A stretch of 14,401 bases of DNA from Campylobacteraceae bacterium (GCA_027013265.1 JALUXQ010000026.1:1-14401); one strand, 5' to 3'; numbered from the stretch's first letter, positions 6,868 to 14,401 are shown. The notes: generated from the letters alone by a model not told the origin. Numbers and translations are program-made.

Positions 6868-8067
6868 ATGAAAAAGTTACAAACAGTACAAGAATTTAAA
6901 GATTTTATAGCAGACATTGAGTCGAGAAATTATAAGAAACCACTTGGCTTTGGTATTGCTAAAATTGATAGAGGTCAAAGCAATTATGATTTGATTCTTC
7001 AGGCAAATTTTCCAGTTGTAAACTGGAATGAAAATTTTGGTTCAGCTTTTGTATTTTTGGAAGCGCTGATTCAAAGTGGGGTTGAAGTTGATTTTAGTGG
7101 AAGTGAATTTGTGAGTGAAATAGATAGAAAATTTGTAAAATTTGCATATAAGGCTTTTTATCCATTTTTAGACTCTGCTACTGGTGAAGCCCACAAGAAT
7201 GTACAAGTCATAAATATACTCAAATGGATAGGCAAAGATATAAAATTGGATGACTACAGAGTTGTATTTATATTTGAAGATGAGGCTCCAAAGAGTGTTG
7301 AGAGTGTCTATCTCAAACTTTATGCACTTTCAAGTGGTAAAGCAGAACTTAGAAGTCTAAATCTAAATGGAGCTTTTGGGGTGTTGCCAAATGTTGCCTG
7401 GAGTGGAAGAGAGCCGATAGAGTTAGATTGGCTAAGAGCCAATGAGGTAGAGTTAAAGCTTTTAGGAGAGTATCCGACAATCGACAGTGTAGATAAATTT
7501 CCAAGATACCTTTCACATATAATTCCAAGCGACAATACAAGAATCCTAGATAGTTCAAAAGTTCGCATGGGCGCTCAATTAGCAGCAGGCACTACTGTGA
7601 TGCCAGGAGCTAGCTATATAAACTTTAACGCCGGCACAACAGGAGCTGTCATGGTCGAGGGGCGCATTAGTTCGTCAGCGATAGTAGCAAAAGGAAGTGA
7701 TGTTGGTGGAGGAGCTAGCATACTAGGAGTGCTAAGTGGCACAAATGGAAACCCTGTAGGCATAGGAGAAAATACCCTGCTTGGAGCAAACTCAGTCACA
7801 GGCATACCGCTAGGTGATGGCTGTATAGTTGATGCTGGAATAGCTATACTTGAAGGTACAAAGATAGCCATAACTCCAAACCAGCTTAAAAAAATAAAAG
7901 AGGCAAACCCAGACTTTTTATGCGAAGATAGCGATGAAGTTCAGTTCTTCAAAGGCTTAGACTTAGCAGGTATGAACGGCATACACTTCAGACAAAACAG
8001 CACAAATGGTATGATTCAAGCCCTTAGAAGCCAAAGAGAAGTTGTTTTAAATAGTGAACTTCACTAA
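6868..8067 (+). CDS. dapD: 2,3,4,5-tetrahydropyridine-2,6-dicarboxylate N-succinyltransferase (DapD)
   Basis: DapD transfers succinyl from succinyl-CoA to tetrahydrodipicolinate in the lysine/meso-diaminopimelate pathway and acts in the cytosol as a trimer. The 399-residue protein belongs to the long class found in Campylobacterota and actinobacteria rather than the short E. coli type. A variable N-terminal domain (1 to about 220) precedes a left-handed beta-helix (about 225-340) with hexapeptide repeats such as VRMGAQLAAGTTVMPGAS (232-249). MVEGRIS (262-268) carries the presumed catalytic Glu264, by analogy with the Mycobacterium tuberculosis enzyme. GSDVGGGASILGVLSG (276-291) and LLGANSVTGIPLGDGCIVDAG (304-324) follow. 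I chose the ATG at 6868 because AAAGAGGA ends nine bases upstream; the ATG at 6861 is out of frame. The gene is monocistronic, with its own promoter and a strong terminator. Confidence 0.95.
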   Translation: MKKLQTVQEFKDFIADIESRNYKKPLGFGIAKIDRGQSNYDLILQANFPVVNWNENFGSAFVFLEALIQSGVEVDFSGSEFVSEIDRKFVKFAYKAFYPFLDSATGEAHKNVQVINILKWIGKDIKLDDYRVVFIFEDEAPKSVESVYLKLYALSSGKAELRSLNLNGAFGVLPNVAWSGREPIELDWLRANEVELKLLGEYPTIDSVDKFPRYLSHIIPSDNTRILDSSKVRMGAQLAAGTTVMPGASYINFNAGTTGAVMVEGRISSSAIVAKGSDVGGGASILGVLSGTNGNPVGIGENTLLGANSVTGIPLGDGCIVDAGIAILEGTKIAITPNQLKKIKEANPDFLCEDSDEVQFFKGLDLAGMNGIHFRQNSTNGMIQALRSQREVVLNSELH

Positions 8068-8079
8068 AAATTTTTAGTT

Positions 8080-8118
8080 AGCGGTTGCCTCTTTACTAGA
8101 GGTAATCGTTTTCTTTTT
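8080..8118 (+). terminator. Intrinsic terminator of dapD
   Basis: Bases 8082-8092 pair with 8098-8108: 11 pairs including two G-T wobbles, loop TTACT. A nearly pure T-tract follows directly (about 8109-8126). It lies 14 bases after the dapD stop codon and separates dapD from ybiT. Confidence 0.85.
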
Positions 8119-8152
8119 TTATTTTTTATGCAAAGTGCCAAACTCATTATGG

Positions 8153-8158
8153 TATAAT
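8153..8158 (+). promoter_or_regulatory. Extended -10 promoter for ybiT
   Basis: TGGTATAAT (8150-8158) is a perfect TGnTATAAT extended -10. Transcription from about 8165 would give a 22-base leader with an AGGA ribosome site (8173-8176) ten bases before the ATG. The element directly follows the dapD terminator, so ybiT is likely transcribed on its own. Confidence 0.6.
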
Positions 8159-8186
8159 CTGCCAAAAAATTTAGGATGATAAATAG

Positions 8187-9779
8187 ATGGTAGAGGTAAA
8201 TAATTTAACAATGAGATATGGCGCAAGAGTGCTGTTTGAAAACATAAATCTAAAGTTCGATGCTGGTAAAAGATATGGTCTTATAGGTGCAAATGGAGCT
8301 GGCAAGAGTACCCTTATGAAGATTTTGTCAAAACAGTTACAACCAACAAGTGGAAATATTTCAGTTCAAAACGGTTTAAGAGTCGGTACTTTGAGTCAAA
8401 ATCAGTATGCCTTTGAAGATTTTACTCTCAAAGATGCCGTCATGTATGGCAATAAAAGACTATACGATGCCATAAAAGAGAAAGAGAATTTATATATAAA
8501 TGGTGATTTTGAAGACGAGAAAGTTAATGACAGGCTAGCAGAGCTTGAGATGATTTGTGCCGAAGAGGATCCAACTTATGAAGTGGATGTAAATATAGAA
8601 AAGACTCTTGCGTCTTTGGGATTTCCCGTTGATATGCATGAAGAGCTGATGAGTTCACTCTCTGGCGGTGATAAGTTCAAGATACTTCTTGCTCAGGTTT
8701 TGTACTATAAACCCGAAGTTCTATTTTTGGATGAGCCTACAAATAACCTTGATTTAGAAGCTATAGCATGGTTAGAAAATAAGCTTAAAAGACATGATGG
8801 TACTATGGTGGTTATCTCCCATGATAGGCACTTTTTGAACTCAATTTGTACAAATATACTTGATCTTGATTTTAAAAAAGTACGAGAGTTTAGCGGAAAT
8901 TATAATGACTGGTATATCGCTGCAAATTTAATACAAAAACAGCAAGAGTTAGAGAGAAATAAGAAACTAAAAGAGAAAGAAGATTTGGAAGCTTTTGTAA
9001 GACGATTTTCTGCAAATGCCTCAAAAGCCAAGCAGGCTACAAGTCGTCAAAAACAGTTGGACAAACTAAACATCGAAGATATGCAAACTTCGACTAGAAG
9101 AGATCCTAGTATAGTGTTTAAACTAAAAAGAGAGATAGGAAACGAAATCTTAGAGTTAGAGAATATCTCTAAAAGCTTCGGTGAAAAAGTTTTGAGTGGC
9201 ATTAGTTTTACGGTTGAAAAAGGTGACAAGATAGCTATTATCGGACCAAATGGCATAGGTAAGACTACACTCATCAGCATTATTATGCAAGATTTGCAAA
9301 GTGATAGTGGCAGAGTAAAATGGGGAGCAACCATAGAGCCTAGTTATTTTCCTCAAAACACAACTGATTTGATAGATGGCGATGAGCCACTGTATGAGTG
9401 GTTACAGGGATTTGGAGAGAAAAAAGATATAGATGAGGTGAGAAAGTGTCTTGGTCGTATGCTTTTTTCTGGAGAAGAGCAAAAGAAGAGCATAAAGAGT
9501 ATAAGCGGAGGAGAGAAACATCGTATGATGCTTTCAAAAATGATGCTCCAAAAAGGAAATTTCTTAGTTTTGGATGAGCCTGATAATCACCTTGATTTGG
9601 AGGCTATCGTAGCACTTGGAGAGGGACTTTATAACTTTGGGGGCAATGTCATATGTGCTACTCATGATAGAGAGCTCATAGATGCTTTTGCAAACAGAAT
9701 CATAGAGCTAAAAGAGGATGGAGGTTTCACAGATTTTAGAGGAGATTACGAGGAGTATAAAGAGCATCTTGGTATATAA
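8187..9779 (+). CDS. ybiT: ABC-F family ribosome-associated ATPase, YbiT type
   Basis: ABC-F proteins carry two ATPase domains and no membrane part. They bind the ribosomal E site and act on stalled or initiating ribosomes. NBD1: Walker A GANGAGKST (34-42), signature LSGGD (158-162), Walker B with LDEPTNNLD (181-189), SHDRH (211-215). The charged linker (about 245-300), including QATSRQKQLDKLNIEDM, matches YbiT as I recall it. NBD2: GPNGIGKTT (353-361), signature ISGGE (439-443), Walker B VLDEPDNHLD (461-470), THDRE (492-496). The length of 530 residues equals that of E. coli YbiT. D466 replaces the common Thr of DEPTNHLD, but the catalytic Glu is kept. No membrane segments are present, so it is not a transporter. 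Assignment to ABC-F is firm; the YbiT subgroup is likely. Confidence 0.93.
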   Translation: MVEVNNLTMRYGARVLFENINLKFDAGKRYGLIGANGAGKSTLMKILSKQLQPTSGNISVQNGLRVGTLSQNQYAFEDFTLKDAVMYGNKRLYDAIKEKENLYINGDFEDEKVNDRLAELEMICAEEDPTYEVDVNIEKTLASLGFPVDMHEELMSSLSGGDKFKILLAQVLYYKPEVLFLDEPTNNLDLEAIAWLENKLKRHDGTMVVISHDRHFLNSICTNILDLDFKKVREFSGNYNDWYIAANLIQKQQELERNKKLKEKEDLEAFVRRFSANASKAKQATSRQKQLDKLNIEDMQTSTRRDPSIVFKLKREIGNEILELENISKSFGEKVLSGISFTVEKGDKIAIIGPNGIGKTTLISIIMQDLQSDSGRVKWGATIEPSYFPQNTTDLIDGDEPLYEWLQGFGEKKDIDEVRKCLGRMLFSGEEQKKSIKSISGGEKHRMMLSKMMLQKGNFLVLDEPDNHLDLEAIVALGEGLYNFGGNVICATHDRELIDAFANRIIELKEDGGFTDFRGDYEEYKEHLGI

Positions 9780-9900
9780 AACAGATTTGCTTAGAATTTG
9801 TTACAGATTTACACTAGCTTGCAAATAATTGATAAAAAGTAGCTTTTTAACATATTTTTTGATAAAATTTACAGTACAATAGTATCTTAAGGAGTGGGTT
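9780..9900 (+). promoter_or_regulatory. Intergenic region with putative promoter of the envelope operon
   Basis: TTTTGATAAAAT at 9857-9868 contains a TGnTAAAAT extended -10, matching the 12-mer in front of dapD, and would give a leader of about 25 bases. AAGGAG (9889-9894) is the ribosome site, six bases before the ATG at 9901. A small stem, TAAAAAG/CTTTTTA with loop TAG (9833-9849), could weakly end ybiT transcripts, but there is no GC-rich core. ACAGATTT is repeated at 9781 and 9803, 22 bases apart; its meaning is unknown. Confidence 0.4.
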
Positions 9901-10683
9901 ATGGTAAAAAATATCGTTTTAGCTTTAGTGCTACTGTTATCTCTTGGCATTTCATCTTCGCAATTTGATAAAAAGGTAACAGTTCTGAATCAAAGCAGAA
10001 GTGACAAAGTGGTAGAAATCTTTAAAGAGATGATGAGAGCATATGAAGAGGAAGATTTGAGTGGGTTTTTTTCTTATGTTTCTGAGGACAGGTTTGTGCA
10101 AGACTACATGACATTTTATGATGCCATAGATAAAGACATGAGAGTATATGACATATTAAATGTAGATACATGGATAGATAAAATAACAGAAGATGGCGTA
10201 AAAAGATATCTATATGTCACTTGGGATAAAAGATACCAAAGCACAACAAGCAACAATGAACTCTCCAAAAAAGGTTACTCAAGATTTCTTTTTGATGAAG
10301 TAAATGGAAAATATAAACTGATTGGACTAGCAGGCAATAACTTCTGGGGTGGAAGTTTGAGTGAATGGACACGAGATATGCCAGAGATTGCAGGGCAAGT
10401 CAACAGACTTCCTGATTTTACGATTGCTAATGCCAGCACTTCTTCTTTTGATATTAAAAATATTGGTACTGCTGATTATATCGGAGATATTCAGTGGAAA
10501 GTCTCGTGCGGTGGCAGCACCGTGGCTTCAGGAACATACAATGGTGGTTTATCTGTAAATTCTTCTATTGCCATAAACTTTAGCTTGGGTCAATGTTATT
10601 CTGCACCTACTATATCGGTTGATCCGAATAATTTAGTAAGAGAATCCAATGAAAATAATAACCAAACTTCTCTAGCATTTTAG
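9901..10683 (+). CDS. Exported two-domain protein: NTF2-like region plus CARDB-like Ig domain
   Basis: No named family covers the whole 260-residue protein. Residues 1-20 are a signal peptide without a lipobox, so a soluble periplasmic or secreted product is expected. Residues about 33-145 (KVVEIFKEMMRAYEEEDLSG, then alternating strands ending KYKLIGLAG) look like a small NTF2/SnoaL-type alpha+beta fold. Residues about 170-260 resemble a CARDB-type beta-sandwich, most clearly in the ending VDPNNLVRESNENNNQ (240-255). C203 and C232, the only cysteines, both lie in this domain and could form a disulphide. The gene is the first of four closely spaced plus-strand genes, with a strong AAGGAG ribosome site. 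The next gene starts five bases after its stop codon. A binding or scaffolding role at the cell surface is a guess from the fold types. Confidence 0.8.
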   Translation: MVKNIVLALVLLLSLGISSSQFDKKVTVLNQSRSDKVVEIFKEMMRAYEEEDLSGFFSYVSEDRFVQDYMTFYDAIDKDMRVYDILNVDTWIDKITEDGVKRYLYVTWDKRYQSTTSNNELSKKGYSRFLFDEVNGKYKLIGLAGNNFWGGSLSEWTRDMPEIAGQVNRLPDFTIANASTSSFDIKNIGTADYIGDIQWKVSCGGSTVASGTYNGGLSVNSSIAINFSLGQCYSAPTISVDPNNLVRESNENNNQTSLAF

Positions 10684-10688
10684 TAACC

Positions 10689-12257
10689 ATGAAGAAGTTA
10701 ATAATTATATCTGTATTCGTTATGACAACATTCGCAGCAGATAAGAAAGATGATATATGGAAGGCAAGCGGGCACTTAAGCACTTATATCCAAAGTATTG
10801 ATACTAAAGGTGAAAGTAACACAACAAGAGAGGGCACTACTCATAAGGAGGATCTTTATCTAAACTTTAGGGGACCACTTAAAGATGGACATGCTGGTAC
10901 TGAGATGAGAATGAGAACTACAAATGATAGCAATATTCAAGCAGATGGCGAAGAGCTCATCTATCTGCATTCATATTTTAAAAATAGTGTGTGGACATTA
11001 GAAGCAGGCGATGTTGCAGCATCTTTAAACCCCTATATATTTGGTGGAAGCGTGAAAGGCTTGAAAGCAAAATACAAATCTCCAAACAGAAACAAAAAGT
11101 GGGATTATACAGTTATATCTGGTTTCAAGAAAGCATCTTGGAGAGAAGTACTTAAAAATGTTCCAAATGAAGACCCAACGGCATATAAAGGAGCTTTTGA
11201 AGCTAAGTACACATATGCAAGAGCAAAAGAGATATCCATAAGTACAGTAGCATATAAAGATGATTTAGCAACGGCAGATGCTAACTCAACAGTTGTTGGC
11301 AAAAAAGGAGTAGGAGTTGGTATTGATGGCAAGTGGAGATTTAGTAGATATTTTACACTCAAGGGTAGAGTTGCCTTGTCAAACGGAACTAATGATATTA
11401 AAAATCACAAAGCCAGTAAAACACAAGGTGCTATATATCTAAAACTACTCACTAGACCATTGTTGAGATCCATTAGGAGTAACTTTATATACCAAAGGGT
11501 AGCATCTGATTTTATATCGTTTGGTGGCAGTGGTACAAAAGATAAAGAGCAGGTAGAGAATTTAACTTCATGGAGAGTAAGCAGAAAATTCAGGGTAAAT
11601 CTCAGCTTCAAAACAAATAGAGATAATCTAAATGGGGCATTAGGCGATACTCGTCATATATATTATGGGATGTTTCGTCTAGGTTATAAGCCTGAATTTT
11701 TAAAGAGAGGGGATATAAATTTTAAGCTTTCAAGCAGAGATACAAAGGGAAGAGGAGCCGACAATAATAGGCAGATAGCAGGAGTTGACTTTACTGTTCG
11801 TAAAAAATCTGGCTGGAGGTATGGTGGTGGTATTGAGTATAATGACTATAGCGACAACAATAATACATCGTCTTCGCAAACAACTACAATCTACAGAGCA
11901 TTGGTGGGATACAGGTATAAAGTCGATACAAGTAAATCTTATCGCATAACTTTTAGAACAAACTATCAAAATATACATGCAAATCAAGATAAAATTGGCT
12001 TCAAGATAGACGCAGGATATATCCACAACAGACACTTGTCTATGGATCTATCCTATAATATAAACGATACAAACTATGATAGTTCGAATGATACTCAAAA
12101 TAGTACATATCAGTTTAGAACAACATATAAAATAGACACAAAAGGCATAAAGACTATTCGACTTCTTTTGGAAAAAAGAGATGTGATTATGAAAAATAGT
12201 AGTGCTAATAGTTATGATGAATACAGAGGTAAACTCTCATTTGATATGAAATTATAA
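10689..12257 (+). CDS. Outer-membrane beta-barrel protein of unknown family
   Basis: The 522-residue product has a signal peptide (1 to about 17, MKKLIIISVFVMTTFAA). After it come many amphipathic strands with alternating hydrophobic residues separated by short polar Asn/Asp/Lys/Ser turns, for example YRITFRTNYQNIH (418-430), HLSMDLSYNIND (449-460) and YQFRTTYKID (474-483). A conserved-looking GDVAASLNPYIFGG (107-120) lies in the N-terminal third. The last strand (YRGKLSFDMKL) ends in Leu rather than the usual Phe. There is no TonB plug or OmpA domain. The ATG comes five bases after the stop of the previous gene and has no recognisable ribosome site, which suggests translational coupling. The 24-base gap to the FecR gene supports an operon. 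Porin, secretion channel and structural barrel are all possible; I do not recognise a family. Confidence 0.82.
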   Translation: MKKLIIISVFVMTTFAADKKDDIWKASGHLSTYIQSIDTKGESNTTREGTTHKEDLYLNFRGPLKDGHAGTEMRMRTTNDSNIQADGEELIYLHSYFKNSVWTLEAGDVAASLNPYIFGGSVKGLKAKYKSPNRNKKWDYTVISGFKKASWREVLKNVPNEDPTAYKGAFEAKYTYARAKEISISTVAYKDDLATADANSTVVGKKGVGVGIDGKWRFSRYFTLKGRVALSNGTNDIKNHKASKTQGAIYLKLLTRPLLRSIRSNFIYQRVASDFISFGGSGTKDKEQVENLTSWRVSRKFRVNLSFKTNRDNLNGALGDTRHIYYGMFRLGYKPEFLKRGDINFKLSSRDTKGRGADNNRQIAGVDFTVRKKSGWRYGGGIEYNDYSDNNNTSSSQTTTIYRALVGYRYKVDTSKSYRITFRTNYQNIHANQDKIGFKIDAGYIHNRHLSMDLSYNINDTNYDSSNDTQNSTYQFRTTYKIDTKGIKTIRLLLEKRDVIMKNSSANSYDEYRGKLSFDMKL

Positions 12258-12281
12258 TTTTAGCTAAAAAAGGAGCTTGTT

Positions 12282-13325
12282 TTGAAGATTTTATTTTTTA
12301 TTTTTTTTAGTATTGCCTATATCTACGCAAATGTAGGTATCATAGTAGATAGTGTCGGCAACTCTACTCTGACTCGGGGAGGGAAATTTTTAAAGGTTGC
12401 ACGCAAGATGAAAATCCAAGTGCACGATATTATTTTAACCAAAAAAGGTGCTAGAGTAAAGATATTTTTTAAGGATGATACAGCAGTATCACTTGGAGAG
12501 AAGACATCTTTTGCAGTGGACAGCTATTTTTATGAAAATAAAGATAAAAAATCAAATGTAAAATTTAAAGTGCTAAAAGGTTTTTTTAAAACAGTAACAG
12601 GGAAGATAAGCAAAGTAGCACCGAATAGATTTAAGCTTCAGACAAGAAATGCAACGATAGGAATTAGAGGTACTGTTTTTGCTGCTCAAGTGGGAGATAA
12701 ATTAGATGTAACAATATGTACAGATGGTACCATAGTGATAACTACCAATATAGGAAGTTATGAGCTAAGCAAGGGTGGAATAGCACAAGTATCTCAAAAT
12801 TCAGTACCAAAAATTTCAAAATACACAGAACAACAAAAAGCAGAAATAATAAAAAAATCTGGTTGGCATGGAAGTATGACTCAGAATGAGTTAAAAAATT
12901 ATATAAAAAACAACTTTAAAGAACCAGTAAAATCTCAGCTCTTAGAAGTGATAGAAAATATATTTCAAAAAGATAGCAGTGAAAGAGGAAACTTGACACA
13001 ATATAGACTAGAAGATGCCGATAATTTAGGTTTTATAGATGATATAACGATAAATGGGAGAAGTTTTGATGAACTTCCACGCAATATAGAATTTTATGCA
13101 GATGATATGAAAGATGGGAGGATAACTATAAGTGGGTTACTAGATAGCGATAAAAAAGATATACCAGTTAGTGAACTTTTAGTCGAAATAAGCTTAGATG
13201 GCGGAGATAACTGGAAAGTAGCAAGCGGTCATGGAGAATGGAAGTATAGTTTTTCTCCAAAAGCAGGAAAAACTTATGAATTATCACTAAAAATTGTTAG
13301 AAAAATCACTGTTGGCAGTAATTAG
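12282..13325 (+). CDS. Exported FecR-domain protein
   Basis: This 347-residue protein starts at TTG, chosen because AAGGAG (12270-12275) lies six bases upstream and the product opens with a good signal peptide (residues 1-16, cleavage after IYA). Residues about 28-170 form a FecR-type beta-rich domain: RVKIFFKDDTAVSLGEKTSF (58-77), FKVLKGFFKTVTGK (95-108), then RNATIGIRGTVFAA (122-135), the family's hallmark. A helical linker (about 180-240) leads to a C-terminal beta-rich, Ig-like segment (about 265-342, with VEISLDGGDNWKVA). Classic FecR is an inner-membrane anti-sigma factor with a cytoplasmic N-terminal domain. This one lacks that domain and no sigma-factor gene adjoins it, so it is probably a structural or ligand-binding periplasmic protein. 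It sits directly before a CHASE2 gene. Confidence 0.88.
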   Translation: MKILFFIFFSIAYIYANVGIIVDSVGNSTLTRGGKFLKVARKMKIQVHDIILTKKGARVKIFFKDDTAVSLGEKTSFAVDSYFYENKDKKSNVKFKVLKGFFKTVTGKISKVAPNRFKLQTRNATIGIRGTVFAAQVGDKLDVTICTDGTIVITTNIGSYELSKGGIAQVSQNSVPKISKYTEQQKAEIIKKSGWHGSMTQNELKNYIKNNFKEPVKSQLLEVIENIFQKDSSERGNLTQYRLEDADNLGFIDDITINGRSFDELPRNIEFYADDMKDGRITISGLLDSDKKDIPVSELLVEISLDGGDNWKVASGHGEWKYSFSPKAGKTYELSLKIVRKITVGSN

Positions 13326-13351
13326 TATAATAAAGCACGAGAAGGCAAAAT

Positions 13352-14401
13352 GTGAGCAAATTTAAACTTTTGGTCATAGAACTTGCAATAGCTCTATTCT
13401 TGGGAATTTTTACCTCCTACTTATATATAAATAAAACATCTTTTTTTGAAAATCTTAACAATAAGATAGTTGACTCTTTTTTCCTTTTCAGAGGAGAATT
13501 GAAACCAAACAAACATATAGTGATAGTTGATATAGATGAAAAAAGTCTTGCAAGGTTAGGACAGTGGCCATGGAGTAGAGACATAGTTGCATCAATCTTG
13601 CAGAGATTAACAAAATCTAGAGTAGGGATAATAGGCCTAGATATAGTTTTTGCAGAAGCTGATAACAGTTCTCCAAGGAGAGTCCTTGACAAATTAGGAA
13701 AAAGAGATATAAAAGCTCCTGATTTTGATAAAATTCTTGCAAAAACTTTACAAAATACACCAACAGTATCTGGATATATGTTTGATTTTCAAGTAGATAC
13801 AAAAAGAGGGGATATCCCAAATATATCTACTATTGTAGTCGAAAAAAATTATAAAAATATAAACTTTTTACCGATTGCAAAAGGTATAATAGCAAATATA
13901 CCACTTTTGCAAAAAAGCTCATACTCTAGTGGCTTTTTCAATACAATTCCTGATGACGACGGTATAGTAAGAAGTGTGCCGATGCTTGTTAAGTATAAAA
14001 ACACCATATATCCCTCTCTTACTTTAGAGATGCTTCGTTTGATGTATGGAGCCAAGAGTATTGTTGTTAATTACGGCGACACTGGTATAGATAAGATAGG
14101 ACTGGGAAAACTAAATATTCCAACAGATAGGTTTGGAAGGCTTAGTATAAATTTTACTGGCAAGCAGAAACTCTATAGGTATATTTCCGCTGTTGATATA
14201 TATGACGGCAACTTCAAACCCAAAGATATAAAAAATAGTATAGTTTTAATAGGAACAAGTGCAGGTGGCTTGCTTGATTTACGAGCTACACCTTTTGGAA
14301 GTACATTTCCTGGGGTTGAGATTCATGCCACAGCCGTAGACAATGTCTTGAGTGGACACTTTATATCTCATCCAAATTGGATTGAAGCTGTCGATTTAGG
14401 T
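13352..14401 (+). CDS. CHASE2-domain transmembrane sensor, N-terminal 350 residues; cut by window end
   Basis: The gene starts at GTG, with GAAGG (13341-13345) six bases upstream and the FecR gene ending 26 bases before. Residues 5-27 are a membrane helix (or signal anchor). From about residue 30 to the edge runs a CHASE2 sensory domain: IVIVDIDEKSLARLGQWPWSR (56-76), GLDIVFAEADNSS (95-107), GFFNTIPDDDGIVRS (194-208) and SIVLIGTSAGGLLDLRATPF (296-315) followed by PGVEIHATAVDNVL (320-333). These are typical CHASE2 blocks. The domain should face the periplasm. The family normally continues with two or three membrane helices and a cytoplasmic output. When a FecR gene precedes it, that output is often a class III adenylate/guanylate cyclase, but the output lies beyond the window and is unseen here. 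Other outputs (kinase, phosphatase, GGDEF) remain open. Confidence 0.9.
   Translation, partial: MSKFKLLVIELAIALFLGIFTSYLYINKTSFFENLNNKIVDSFFLFRGELKPNKHIVIVDIDEKSLARLGQWPWSRDIVASILQRLTKSRVGIIGLDIVFAEADNSSPRRVLDKLGKRDIKAPDFDKILAKTLQNTPTVSGYMFDFQVDTKRGDIPNISTIVVEKNYKNINFLPIAKGIIANIPLLQKSSYSSGFFNTIPDDDGIVRSVPMLVKYKNTIYPSLTLEMLRLMYGAKSIVVNYGDTGIDKIGLGKLNIPTDRFGRLSINFTGKQKLYRYISAVDIYDGNFKPKDIKNSIVLIGTSAGGLLDLRATPFGSTFPGVEIHATAVDNVLSGHFISHPNWIEAVDLG

Noticed and set aside
8187..9779. ABC transporter ATPase
   Set aside because: Two fused ATPase domains with an ABC-F linker and no membrane segments or permease gene nearby indicate a ribosome-associated ABC-F protein.
12253..12258. TATAAT overlapping the stop codon of the barrel gene, and another at 13326-13331 after the FecR gene
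   Set aside because: Transcription would start at or just before the ribosome site, leaving almost no leader. In AT-rich stop regions such hexamers are expected by chance. An internal promoter cannot be fully excluded.
12282..13325. Iron-siderophore FecR regulator with the upstream barrel as FecA-type receptor
   Set aside because: The barrel has no TonB box or plug domain, the FecR protein lacks the cytoplasmic anti-sigma part, and no FecI-type sigma gene is present.
13417..14055. Minus-strand open frames in the CHASE2 region
   Set aside because: The plus strand is open from the GTG at 13352 to the window end and encodes a clear CHASE2 domain, so these are shadows.

Overview
The window is AT-rich (roughly one third G+C by eye). 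Gene content and sequence style point to a member of the Campylobacterota, perhaps a Sulfurimonas-like free-living sensor-rich type. The reasons are the IspDF-type IspD N-terminus, the long Mycobacterium-class DapD, the TGnTATAAT-style promoters without a clear -35, and the abundance of large membrane sensors. This placement rests on recognising protein families, not on a database search.

Layout, left to right. Positions 1-399 (minus) hold the 5' part of ispD or ispDF (isoprenoid precursor synthesis), starting at a TTG. It is divergent from mrp (543-1679, plus), an Fe-S-carrier-type P-loop ATPase whose leader contains a perfect 10-bp-arm palindrome. mrp converges on a very large minus-strand gene (1832-6712) that encodes a 1626-residue sensor: signal peptide, NIT, periplasmic SBP_bac_3, two membrane helices, double Cache, membrane helix, coiled coil, PocR, coiled coil, PAS and a SpoIIE/PP2C phosphatase. 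Between the two stop codons lie two strong hairpins, one with a perfect 29-bp stem. The sensor gene is divergent from dapD (6868-8067, plus; lysine and diaminopimelate synthesis), which ends in a textbook terminator. The ABC-F ATPase gene ybiT (8187-9779, plus) follows with its own extended -10 promoter.

From 9901 to the right edge lies a tightly packed plus-strand cluster with gaps of 5, 24 and 26 bases. It encodes an exported NTF2-like plus CARDB-like protein, an unrecognised outer-membrane beta-barrel, an exported FecR-domain protein, and a CHASE2-domain membrane protein cut off by the window end. All four are predicted to sit in or face the periplasm or outer membrane. They look like one envelope-associated sensing or assembly unit; its function is not known from the sequence.

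The left half is housekeeping (ispD, mrp, dapD, ybiT) interrupted by the giant sensor. The two parts most worth attention are the multi-sensor phosphatase, which has no visible partner, and the FecR/beta-barrel/CHASE2 operon. I saw no tRNA, rRNA, CRISPR array, insertion sequence or phage gene, and no gene-free stretch exceeds about 160 bases.
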